A stretch of DNA of 22,488 bases from an uncultured Bacilli bacterium (GTDB lineage: Bacteria > Bacillota_I > Bacilli_A > Mycoplasmatales > Mycoplasmoidaceae), in assembly GCA_904501665.1 (NCBI GenBank), contig CAJGBT010000014.1, forward strand, positions 1 to 22,488, given 5' to 3'. The notes under the pieces were generated by a model, which did no database searches, was not told where the DNA came from, and worked only from the letters and a program-made list of their open reading frames with translations. A program made the position numbers and the translations under genes. This document shows, one piece after another, positions 9,813 to 20,420 of the stretch; the stretch's first letter is position 1, and each line of letters starts with the position of its first letter.

Positions 9813-9817
9813 TTGCT
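9802..9817. repeat. 16-bp perfect palindrome holding the stop codons of trmL and fmt
   Basis: AGCAATTATAATTGCT is its own reverse complement. It contains the TAA of trmL (9810-9812) and, on the other strand, the TAA of fmt (9807-9809). It can form a 6-bp stem with a 4-base loop in either transcript. No T tract follows on either strand, so a bidirectional terminator role is possible but weak. Confidence 0.5.
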
Positions 9818-10751
9818 GACCAACTTTAAAAATAAAATTACCATTCATGAGTTCAGATACTTTCTTAATTTGTTTTGATGGTAATTGGATTTGATCTAAA
9901 AAAATATTAAAATCTCTTGTTGCAATTTCTAACCCTTTTTTTGAAATGCTTACAATTGTTCCTGGATTTACTTTTGATTTATTTGAAGAAATAATACAAG
10001 CATAAACTTTTATTAAATTATTTTGAAATTTTATTTTTGCTACTGGATTATTATTCAATCCTCTAATTAAGTTATATATCGATAATGAATTATTGTTAAA
10101 ATCAATTATTGTATCTTCTTTTTTTATATTCAAGCCAAATGTTGCTTTAGTTTCATCTTGTGCAACACTTTTAATATTATCACTTACTAATATTTTAAAA
10201 TCATTGATTAGAAAAGTTTTTATTAAATTACATAATTTAGTATATAAGCTTTGATATGTATCATCATCATTTATTAACACTTTATATTGTTTGATGATAT
10301 TACCAGCATCCATTTTTTTAACCATATACATTAGACTAATACCTGTTTCTTTTTCTCCATTAATAATTGCTCAATGAATTGGTGCTCCCCCTCTTAACTT
10401 TGGTAATAATGAGGCATGTAAATTAACACATCCATATTTTGGGACATTTAGAATATTTTCTTTTATAAATTGACCATAAGCACAAGTAATAATAAGATCT
10501 GGTTGTAATTGCTTAATAATTTCAAAATCATCATTAATATTTTCTGGCTGATAACATTTTAGATGCATGTCTAATGCAAATTGTTTTACTGGCGATAAAA
10601 CAACATTACCCTTACGATCAAAATGATTATCTGGCTGACAAAAAACAGCTAAGATATTAACATAAGGAATTTTGCAAAGTTCAGCTAATGTCACTTGTGC
10701 TATTAATGGAGTTCCTAAAAAAACAACATTATATTTGTGATTATCAGCCAT
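9807..10751 (-). CDS. fmt: Methionyl-tRNA formyltransferase
   Basis: The enzyme transfers a formyl group from 10-formyltetrahydrofolate to methionyl-tRNA for translation initiation. The 314 residues match the usual length. The N-terminal domain begins with NVVFLGTP. The catalytic residues sit in NLHASLLPKLRGGAPIHWA (N110 and H112) and in KMDAG (D148), equivalent to N108, H110 and D146 of E. coli. AYGQFI is also typical. The C-terminal tRNA-binding domain follows, with INGxxxxxK-type elements only weakly kept. TGA in PIHWA is Trp. The start codon lies 2 bp after the stop of the upstream lysine-rich gene, so the two genes are co-transcribed and perhaps translationally coupled. The 3' end overlaps trmL. 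Confidence 0.96.
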
Positions 10752-10753
10752 AA

Positions 10754-11419
10754 CTATTTTTCCTTATTTTTCTTTCGTTTTTCCTTTTCTTCTTTTTTTG
10801 CTTTCTTAGCAGAATTGATTTTTTCTTGTTTTATTCTTTGCTTTTCTTCCTTATCTTTTAATGGTTTAATTCATTTGATTTCTTCATCATAATTAACATT
10901 GTCATGATAAGAAATTTTTCTAACAGTTTGTTTTTTTGAAACCTTTTCATAAATTATTTCGGCTTCAATCATTCTTTCTTTATCTAATTGGTTAGTTTTT
11001 GTGTTTTTAGTAGTAAAAACCAAAATTCATAGTTCAGGCGGTTTTTGTTTTTTTTCCTTCCGCTTTATTTTTTTGTACTCTTCTGGATTCTCTGCTTTTA
11101 ATTTTTTGTTTTGTTCTTTTTTTAATTTTTTTTCATTTTTATATTTTTCTTTAAATTCTTTTGATTCATTTTTAAGTTCTTCTGTAGTCTTTCTTTTAAC
11201 TGCAAACAGATTAACAATTTCTTTTCCATATTCATTTTTTTCTTTTAAATATTTTTTAACTGTTTGTCATGCTTCATTTTCCGAACTTGTTTTTTTATTT
11301 TTAATTGGTGTAGGTTCATTTTGTCGTTTTTTTCTTTTTTTTCATCATCAAACAAGTCCAACTGGAATAATGATAAGAATTAACAACATTGGTAAAAATT
11401 TACTTGAATCATTAGCCAT
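10754..11419 (-). CDS. Lysine-rich membrane-anchored protein, DUF5385-like, 221 aa
   Basis: A single hydrophobic segment near residues 8-25 (LPMLLILIIIPVGLVWWW) is followed at once by KKRKKR, which predicts an N-terminus-out, C-terminus-in anchor. The rest is highly charged, rich in Lys and Glu, and probably helical or coiled coil (about residues 75-128 and 185-221). Between them is a small region, ELWILVFTTKN to WIKPL, that may fold. I recall similar proteins as DUF5385 next to fmt in relatives of M. genitalium, but this is from memory. The three adjacent Trp codons are all TGA. No enzyme motif is visible. The gene is the first of a two-gene operon with fmt and diverges from the large surface-protein gene. 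It could instead be a generic membrane tether protein. Confidence 0.75.
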
Positions 11420-11452
11420 ATAAAACCATCTTTGCCGTGTTTTTTATGGATT

Positions 11453-11464
11453 TATTATATAATA
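11453..11464. promoter_or_regulatory. Overlapping divergent -10 boxes in a 12-bp palindrome
   Basis: TATTATATAATA holds TATAAT on the plus strand (11458-11463), giving a leader of about 22 bases to the surface-protein ATG, and TATAAT on the minus strand (11454-11459), giving a leader of about 28 bases to the DUF5385-like gene. RNA polymerase could not occupy both at once. A further plus-strand TATAAT at 11480-11485 is only 6 bp from the ATG and would give a leaderless message. No good -35 box is seen for either direction. Confidence 0.4.
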
Positions 11465-11491
11465 AGTAAATTAATTTAGTATAATTAAGTT

Positions 11492-14400
11492 ATGAAAAAG
11501 CTTTTGAAGAAAAAATGAATTAAATATAGTTTAGGGATAATTTTACCAACAATTGTTTTAGCTTCAACATACCCATATTATTTAATTAATAACAATGAAT
11601 TATCTACAAAACAGGTAGAAGTTAATAACACTTTTAATAAAAGTAAAAGTCTTAAAACACAAGATAATGTTAGTGCAACTAACTCTTCAGCTAGTTTTCC
11701 TGTTAAAGATATTAAGATTACTGAAATAAACAAACTTTTATCAAAGGAAGCAAGTTCTTTAGGAAGTTTAAATATTTATTTTGAGAACAATCAAACATTT
11801 CCACTTTTTGATGTTAATGATAAAACTTTAACACTTAATCCTATTGATAGAAATCAAAATTCATTAGCGAACCAGTTATGAACAGGTGATTTAAAAGGTT
11901 CTAACAATGAAACCTTTAAAAGTTTTTTTGACGCTTCATTTAAAAATAATTACGTTGACAAAATAGGCACTGAAAATGAAAAAGGGGATTTTCGTGAATA
12001 TAGTAATTCTTTATCAATTCAACAATATAGTAATGATAACCCTAACACAATTCCAATTGACTTAATATTAGACGAAGGTAGAAAAAGTGTAACAATTGAT
12101 AATCCTGATAAAAATAGTGATTTTAAAATTGAACAAGGGTCTCCGCTTGTTTTAGGATTAACGAACGGATATGCTATATATGATAAATATGATTCTGATA
12201 ATAAGATTTTTCAGGATCAAAATTTAGATTTAAAGCCATCTTTTTCTTTTATAGATAACAATTATCTTTCTAGAGAGAAAATTTTATATTCTGCAATTGA
12301 TAATCATAAAGGTTTTGTAGGTTTTCAATCTTCTTTATTTTTGATTTATGATGTAGATGATAATGATACATTAAAAATTTATTTTGTTAAAAATGATAAT
12401 AACAATATCAATGATGGAAAAACAAGTTTTGATTCTTGTGATTTCACATTTCCTAATAAAAGTGAATTAACTCCTTCTGAAGTTATTAAAAATATTGATC
12501 AATATAAACAATATTTCAATTTAAATTCTAGTTACACATTACCTTCAACATTAAATAAGAATATTACTTTGACAGCTAATGATGCAAATGGAACAATATC
12601 TGTTACCATTCCAGAAGCTCCTGGAATTGAATTTATCAAAAGAGATGTCGTTATTACAGATGGTGATAATCTTCATCCGCTTATTGGCGATAATAATTCT
12701 GGAAAAAATATCGCTATGAAATTAATTAAAACAGAACAAAAAACTTTAGAAATCAATGGTTTTAGAAGTGGTGATAATAATACAAAAACTGTATCTGAAT
12801 ATTCTGTTAAAGATGATAGAAACATTGCTCGATATTCAATTGATGAATTTTTGCAAAAAGATCTATTAGACCAACAAGAACTAATAAAAAACTTTATTTA
12901 TAATAAACGAACTGATATTTTTAATGTCTTGCCATCTTCTTTTACAATTGATGACATTATTAAAGATTCAATAAGCCTAACTAAAAAAGATAATAATAAT
13001 ACACAAGGAAATTTATCATTTAAAATTAAAAATTACTATATAAATAATCTTCCAGTTATTGATCCAACATATCTTGATGTTAACCTAACATTAACAGATT
13101 TTAGTAAAGGCTCAACTATTTTAAATGAAAAACTAATTTCGTTGGTTAACTTTCAAAATTACTATGCCCAAGGAAGTATTTTACGTTCATCAACACAAGC
13201 ACAACAAAATATACCAAAAGTTTTTGATCAACAATATGTTATTAACAATAATGAGTCGCCTCTTCAATTAAGAGGTAGTGATTTGAATCCGGATTTTTTA
13301 CAACAGGTTTTTGAAAAATGTTTTGGTGGTAATATTGAAGGGATTACTGGTGCAGATATTACTGCAATAAAGATAAAATATTTTGATAACAAAGAAGGTA
13401 AAATTGCTATTTCTGGTATTTATTTAAACAAACTATATGATACTAGTATTCAAGATGGGATAATAACTAAACCAAATAATTGAATTTTTGATGATGAAAA
13501 TGACCCAATCATTGTTTCAGGTTTTAAACCAATGGATCAAGCAGCTTTTACATTGAAAAATGAAATAGATATTCCCAATGTGTCTGATGAAAAGCCATCA
13601 TCTTATAATAAAAACAAACTATTAAATTTATTATTAACTTTATTGAAACAAAATAAGCAATTAATATATAGTAATACCCTTCCTGAAAGTTTTAATTTTC
13701 AATATGATACAAAATATCTTATTGGTCAAATAACTGATCTTCAATTCACATCTGATCCAATCAATGGAATTATTACTGCTAGTAATATTAAGGTAAAAAA
13801 TTTACTTATTAAAAGTGATATTAATCATGATCAAATTGTTTTTGTTAATGAATATACCTTTAATCAATCAATTACTTTAAAAGGATTTTATGCAGAAAAT
13901 CAAACTACAATTTTTACTATAGATGGTAATTGAACAAACTACCTTCCATCAGATATATATTATGGGTGAAAATACAAAAATCAATATCCAAATGAAAACC
14001 AAGTACTAAAAAATTTTTTAATTGATTTTTATACTAATAATATTAAATATCCGGGTGCTGCTAAAGCTGATAACTTATCAATTGAAGATTTTGAAGATGT
14101 AGATAATGCAAAAGGTAAAATAAAAGTTAAATTAGAATTAACCAATGGTTTGATAAATGGTCAATCAGGTACTGTTACTTCAGATTGAATAATACTTAAT
14201 AACTTTAAAACACAAGGTCCAACAGAATGAATAGGTAATAATATACCGTTACAAGTTGAAGGAAAAGTTAACATTTATGATTTTAAAAATATAGATATTA
14301 GAAATTTAATTTTTCAAAATCAAGAAAAATGAATAAAAAATCCTCCACCTGATTTTAAAGTGTATGATATAGAATTGCAAAGAATTTATGGTAAAGATGA

Positions 14401-16504
14401 TAATTCTGATCACTTTAAAGTTGACCCTGTTAATAAAAAAATAATTTTTAAACCACAACTTAAAAGATGGTTTAATTCTAAAGGTATGCCTAATTGATAT
14501 GATAATGAAACTAAAGAAAATAAAAAAAGAGCAGAATATGAATATGAAATAACAGGCTTTTTTGTAAATGAATATACTAAAGAAAATTATCGTTATGAAT
14601 ACAATGTTAATCTACCAGATGAAACAATTAAACAAAGTTTTTTTAATAACCCTAATGAACTTAAAGAAATTGTATTAGAAAGTTTAAAGCTTGAGAAAAC
14701 TAAAGGACTAAGCATTCCAAGTATTCAAATCAATGATTTTGATCTTGCATTAGAAGAAAAGCAACCATCTGATGAAACTAAAAATTTCTTATATGGGTCT
14801 GGTGAAATAAATTTAAAAATTATTTTAAAAAAATACTATACCAAAGATGGCAAGGAATCAACACCAAATGATCAACCAATTAATCTTTTTGTCAAAGTTG
14901 ATGGTTGAAAAAAATATACTACTGATATTCAAGCTAATTCATTTGATTGAGGAAATGGTTTTAATTCCTCTGTAGTGAACGAAACTTTTGTCAAAGATCT
15001 AATTTGACAAAATCGTAATAATCTTTTAACTGATTACTTGTTTGAAAATGATGAAGCTAAATTTAAAGATAATTTTATTATTGATATAAAACCACCAAGA
15101 GTATCTAATAACCTTGTTTCTTTTAGAGTTGAAATTCAACAAAAAGAATATTTTCTTGATGGCGAGTATAAAAATGATTCTAAATGAAAAAAAGAAATAA
15201 TTATTAATGGATTTACACCTAAACCACCAAAAACTGAATTTGTTGATAATAAGTCAATTCCAGCAAAATTGAAAATTTTGCCATCTTATTTGGAAAAAAA
15301 TTGACAGTCAGAATTAGATTTTAAAACATTTGTTATAAGAGAAATTTTATCAGGTGATAAAGCAGGGATTACTGTTAATGATATTAAATCTATATCTTTT
15401 TCTGATCCTAATAATGCAAAAGGAACAATCAAAATTGCTAACATTAAAGTTTTAGGTTATAATGATAGTTTTGATAAGACTGAAATTACTTATAATTTTC
15501 AAAACTTAACCATTACCGACTTAGCTCAAAGCGAAAAAACTAAACTAATAGGTTATGAAATTGAAAACAAAACAGGTTTTAAAAATCTTTTTTATATTAA
15601 TAATGAACAATTAACAACTATTGTTAAAGAGAGTTATACACAAATTTTTAATCAATTGCCTAATGGGAAGAATTCAATTGAAAAGGTAGAATTAAAAAAT
15701 CCTAGTTCATTTGACAATTCTGATACTTTTTTAAATGGGCAGATTTATGTTAAAATAACTCTTAACTCTTGATTTAATGATGATGGTTTAGAACAATCCG
15801 GGGAACTTACATTTGGAGAAAAAGAAGACATAAAAATTACTAGTTTTGATAAACCACAACCAACTCAAGTTCCTAAAGTAATAAATTTTGATATGCATAA
15901 TTTACCAGATTTTACACCAGTAAATATTTCTATATTTGATAAATCAGTTATTGACAACAATTGACCACGAATTCAAAAATGACTAGCAGATGTTTTAAAT
16001 ATTACTTATAAAAACGATCCATATCAATGAGTTAGTGTAATTCCAACTTATGATAAGGATACTAATGAATATATAATAGCCCCTTACTATGATAGTGTTC
16101 GTTGAAATTTTTCTGCAAAACCTGGAAGTGATGGAATTGATTACCAAAAAACAGTTAAAGACGCTTTAGTATTAGCAGCATCTAAAGCTTTACATCAACC
16201 AGATCAATACAATAATGGTTCATTAGGTAGAATTCAAGTAAAAGTTAAATTATTACGTGGTTTTAGATTAGATAATAACAATCAAATCGAATATACAAGC
16301 CAATTGTCTGATCAACAAGGAAGTATTTTAATAAATCTTTATGGTTTTAAATCAACAGATGATGCTTCTTCTATTCTTAATAAATCTAATTCTAACGTTA
16401 TCTTATGAGCATCAATAGGTAGTACCATTGGGGGGCTATCCTTAATAATAGCTTTAGTTATTGTTTTCACTATTCTTATGAAAAAGAGAAATAAAAATAA
16501 TTAA
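11492..16504 (+). CDS. Large surface protein with serial repeat-like domains, 1670 aa
   Basis: The N-terminus (KKLLKKKWIKYS then a hydrophobic run to about residue 32) is a signal peptide or anchor. There is no lipobox cysteine, so it is not a typical mycoplasma lipoprotein. The C-terminus has one membrane segment (about 1637-1663) followed by KKRNKNN. The long middle should therefore face outside. It is built from diverged units with a shared pattern: an Asp/Asn-Gly turn then a beta strand, such as DANGTISVTI (364), DPINGIITA (755), DNAKGKIKV (871), SDPNNAKGTIKI (1305), LNGQIYVKI (1414) and LGRIQVKV (1578), and often ending in a Gly-Phe motif such as LEINGFRSG, IINGFTPKPP or NLYGFKS. This resembles the mycoplasma lipoprotein-associated repeat domain PF04200, by memory. 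Likely roles are adhesion or immune evasion. It ends 4 bp inside the convergent ftsK-like gene. Confidence 0.85.
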
Positions 16505-18387
16505 ATTTTAAGTTTGTTATAAGTTTTTAAGATACACTCATTGATCATTTTTACTTCGTTATTATTAAAATTACATGTAGTAAAAGGCATTTGTTTTTGT
16601 TCCTTTTCATTTAAGATGATGCCATAATTATTTTTATTTAACTTATAAGCATTATGATTATTTAGTACTCTCATAGAAACTTCTTTACTAGTTTTAAATA
16701 AAATAATATTTTGATATTCAATTGTATTATAAGACTCAAAGACTGAGGAATTATCAATGCAAATTAATGTGATTCCGCAAATTGAAGCAATAGTAGTTAG
16801 TCTTTTAATTATTTGTAAAATATTAGGATGATTTTGAATTAATAAATTTATCTCATCAATAATAATTATTTTATTAGGATTAATGACATTTCTTTTTTGA
16901 TTAAGATCATATACATTTTTTAAATTAAATGTTTTAAATTGTTTTAATAAATTATTACAATATGATTCAATGTTTAATAAGAATTCAGTAATATCATTTG
17001 CATTTTCAATTACTTTTTTAACTACTTTATTTTCTAGAATTGGGAAATCATTTTTTGTTGGTGTTAAAAAATAAACATCAATATTTTTAATTGCATAATT
17101 TCAACTAATAGATGTTAAGATGGTATTTAAAAGATCAATAACATTTATTCTAGTAAATGAATTGATACCAATAAAGGAATTAGTTTTTAAATTTAAAGTA
17201 ATTGGTGAATATTTTTCATTAAAAGCAAAAGTGTAATCTAATGGATTGATAATTTTCAAATTAATAATCTTTTGAATTTGTTTATTAATTAAAGATTTAT
17301 TTTTGTAAAACTGAACTACAATAATGTTATCTAGATAATCAATAATATATTCAATATCATTAAAGATCATATTTAACGAATTAGAAATCAAATGGAATTT
17401 ATGATAATAATTATCATCCATTTTTACTATCACTAAAAATTTTGTTTGTTCATTTTTAGTCTTAATATCTGAATATTGAATATTATTATCAAATAAAAAA
17501 TTTTGAAATTTTTTAAAGATATTCTTTTCATCTAAATCATTAGCAATTTCAAAATTAATATGATGATATTGTGGTTTTTTTATCAACAAAAGTGAATCTA
17601 AATAATTTTCAGTTAATGTTTGCGTTAGTTTTAATTCATTATGTTCATTTTTTGTTGCTTGTACAAAGTCAATTTTTTCTTGAACAATTTCATTATCTTC
17701 CTTATTTTTCATTTTTGATTTTAATGCATTAGTTGTTTTATCTCTAATGTTTTTTACCCTGTTAACAACAGAATTTCTTCATGATTTGAATAATAATAAA
17801 AAGATGGTGATAATAGCAATAGCTGCAAATATAATTAGGAACAACCCACTAATATAACTAATTAATGTTCCAATTATTCCACCATCAATAAAATTAGCTT
17901 TACCAAAAATAAAGTATTTATCAAAGTTAAAAATATATGCTTTTCAATAATTAATATATTCATTAAGATTATTACTTTTATTTTGACTTAAAATATTTAA
18001 TTGTTGAATCCCACTTAATAGGATAGCTAAAAAAATAGTAGAACAAAAAATCGCAAATATAAACCGTTTGGAAAACAAGATTTTAATTTTTTTGTTTAAG
18101 ATTAATAAACATAAAATAACAATAAGATATAAGTACACTAAATATTTCGCAAACCCAATGACAAAACTAATTAAACCATCTATAGCAACACCAACATATG
18201 GTATTCTTATAAGAGAAACAACTACTAAAAGCAATAAAACGACATAAATAATAGTTTTAAATCATATAGATTTTCAAAAAGGTTGATTTGATTTTGAAGC
18301 ATGGTCTTTTAATGCTTTTTGATCATTTTTAGAAGAATTTTCAGTTTTAAAATTTAGATTACTATTTAGATCTTGCTGTGTTTTCAT
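16501..18387 (-). CDS. ftsK: FtsK/SpoIIIE-like DNA translocase homologue with lost Walker A motif, 628 aa
   Basis: The N-terminal third has several membrane segments (about 45-60, 66-98, 109-126 and 170-200), the last with DGGIIGTLISYISG as in FtsK membrane domains. The motor part aligns along its length: an alpha-domain region (290-375), a core entry SPITLNLKTNSFIGI, then NTILTSISW, IDVYFLTPTKNDFPIL in place of the FtsK IDPK region, Walker B IIIIDEINLL with D511 and E512, and SICGITLICID in place of AGIHLILATQ. Where FtsK has GTTGSGKSV, this protein has GINSFTRINV, so the phosphate-binding Lys is missing. The gamma DNA-reading domain is also absent. It is likely a pseudo-ATPase, perhaps a structural division or chromosome protein. 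The start overlaps the RNase J2-like gene by 26 bp, matching the rnjB to spoIIIE neighbourhood of B. subtilis, which supports the identity. Confidence 0.8.
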
Positions 18388-20074
18388 CTTTTCCCTCTAC
18401 AATAGTTGGTAACACTATTGGTCGCTTATTTAAAGATTTATCAAATAATTTAGTTATTCCTTTTTTAATTAATGTTTTGGTTTCCTTGAAATCAATAGTT
18501 TTACCATTTTTATAAACAAAGAAGGTATAAATATTGTTTTTAATATCATTTTTCAACTTATTTAATACTTGCATTGCTTTATCATCATTATGATTTATTA
18601 AACCATAATCATGCATATCTAAATCTGAAATAATCTCATTATTAGCATTAACAATAAAAGAAATTAAAAAAGTACCATTTTCAGCCATTTGATTTCTTTC
18701 ATATAAAACAGAAGAGGTAATATCACTACTTCCAAAGGCACTCATTGGAACAAGTTCAAAATTAAATTTTTGTTTAATTGATTCTAATTCTCCATTTTCA
18801 AAAGAAGCAACTTCCCCATTTGATAAAATTAGTACTTGGTTTTTCTTTAATCAAGTCTCATTAATAACTTCAGCATATTGGGCAAATGATTTATATAAGC
18901 CACTAATTGGAATAATATACTTAGGTTGAATTAATGAAGCAGTAAATTTATGATCTTCATTAGATGGTTCTAGGGGAAGAATAGTCTTTGGCATTGTGAT
19001 TGTTTTAATATCAAATTTAGAAATTTTATCTAATAGTTTACTTCCCAAACCTTCATAACCAGGAATTAATTTTGTTCCTAAAACAAAAGTATCATTTTGT
19101 TGAAATTGTAATTTATCATCTTCTTCATCTAAAATTTTATGAATTTTATTAAACAATTTTTCAGGTTCACCAGTTATTACAATAACAGTATTTTTTTCTG
19201 TATTTAATTCTGAAATTGGTAATGATAAAAGACCACGGTTACTAAATAAGTCAGCTTTAATAGTTGCTTGAAAGACATTAATAAAACTTTTGGAATAGAT
19301 AATAAAATGTTTTTGGTATTTTTTTGCTGCTTGAGCCACTGAAAAAACACTATAAGCATCATGATCATGTAAAGCTATAATAACTCGATTAGATGTATTT
19401 GCTAATATATTTTCAAAAAATTCTTTATTGTTATGGAAAGGAGAAGTAAAGTGTTTTGATTTATCGACAATTCCTGTTTTTGTAATTAACAATAAAACTG
19501 GTTGACGATTAATAATATCTCTAATATTGGCTAATTGTGAATAAAATGCTTTAGATTGGTCATTACAAATAATGTAGTCATCTAAATAAATAATACACCC
19601 ATCTGGTGTTCGAAACACAAAACCCAAAGAGTTAGGCATTGAGTTAACAATTTTAAAAGGAACAATACATTGGTCATTATCCAATATTAAATCTCGCATT
19701 GCATTTGCTTCAATGAATTGAATTTTATCAATTTGATTTTGAATCTTATATTTATTAGCTAAAAAAGTTTGAATTACGGTTTTTGATACTTCACTAGTTA
19801 TAATTGGGGCATTTGTTCCTATTTTTTCAATTAAAAAATCTAATGCACCAATATTAGACATAGTTGCTGTTCCAATTAAAATAGCTTTAATACGATCCTT
19901 GTTATTTACTAGATAAGAAACATCAGGAACAATTTTACTAACACCTAATGTTTCCACAATTGGGTTTTCCACACCACAATTAATAACATAGATGCTTTTA
20001 TCTATTTCTAATACATAACATGCTCTTGCTTTTTCATCCATTCCACTAATAGCAAAAAAATTAATCTTACTCAT
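18362..20074 (-). CDS. rnjB: RNase J2-like protein without metal ligands, 570 aa
   Basis: The fold and length are those of RNase J: metallo-beta-lactamase part, beta-CASP part, and a C-terminal domain ending in LNKRPIVLPTIVE, close to the usual KRRPMILP-type end. Against RNase J1 encoded at 20421-22208, the THGHEDHIGG motif becomes GTATMSNIGA, so all four ligands (H, H, D, H) are replaced by T69, T71, S73 and N74. TGDFRFD becomes LDDYIIC and the late SGHAT motif is not seen. It is therefore predicted to be catalytically dead. RNase J1 and J2 form a complex in Firmicutes in which J2 has little activity, so a scaffolding role is plausible. A clear AGGAG at 20081-20085 fixes the start. It overlaps the ftsK-like gene by 26 bp at its 3' end and follows the nfu gene by 90 bp. 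Confidence 0.85.
18393..18397 (-). promoter_or_regulatory. Ribosome binding site of the ftsK-like gene inside rnjB
   Basis: GAGGG on the minus strand lies 5 bases before ATG at 18387, inside the coding end of the RNase J2-like gene. It selects this start over the internal Met codons downstream and suggests translational coupling between the two genes. Confidence 0.6.
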
Positions 20075-20134
20075 TTTTATCTCCTAAAATAAATTTTATT
20101 AATAATTAATAAATACGTTGCTGTTGCTAAACTA

Positions 20135-20140
20135 ATTATA
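20135..20140 (-). promoter_or_regulatory. Candidate -10 box upstream of the RNase J2-like gene
   Basis: TATAAT on the minus strand lies in the 90-bp gap between the nfu and RNase J2-like genes, about 60 bases before the ATG. No clear -35 box is seen. It suggests that the last two genes of the cluster can be expressed apart from RNase J1. Confidence 0.35.
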
Positions 20141-20164
20141 ACAAAAGGAATATTATAAAATCAC

Positions 20165-20401
20165 TTAAGTTATCACAATTCCTTTCACTATATCTCCTAA
20201 TTCATCTTTAAGCAATTCTTCAAGCCCATCATGATAAGTATTTTCTACAAATGCACATCCAACACAAGCCCCTAAAATTTTTATATAAACATATCCATCT
20301 TCGAATTTCAAAAACTCAATATCTCCTCCATCTTGATTAACATAAATTCTAATAGAATCTATAATTTCATTTATTTTGGATACTATTTCTTTTTTATCCA
20401 T
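20165..20401 (-). CDS. NifU-like C-terminal (Nfu) iron-sulfur scaffold protein, 78 aa
   Basis: This small protein matches the Nfu domain from end to end: IRIYVNQDGGDIEFLKFEDG followed by GACVGCA, with the two cluster-binding cysteines at C46 and C49, and a closing helix. Such proteins hold or deliver Fe-S clusters in the cytoplasm. The length (78 aa) is that of a stand-alone Nfu domain. No iron-sulfur assembly genes (sufS, sufU) are in the window. It lies 19 bp after RNase J1 on the same strand and is likely co-transcribed with it; a link in function between the two is not evident. The Shine-Dalgarno signal is weak (AGGT about 9 bases before the ATG). Confidence 0.92.
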   Translation of the reverse strand: MDKKEIVSKINEIIDSIRIYVNQDGGDIEFLKFEDGYVYIKILGACVGCAFVENTYHDGLEELLKDELGDIVKGIVIT

Positions 20402-20420
20402 TAGATATTACCTATCTTTT

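Noticed and set aside
11001..11423. Plus-strand Phe/Ser-rich open frame
   Set aside because: It is the antisense of a lysine-rich gene; poly-Lys/Glu codons read backwards give Phe/Ser runs. It has no ribosome site.
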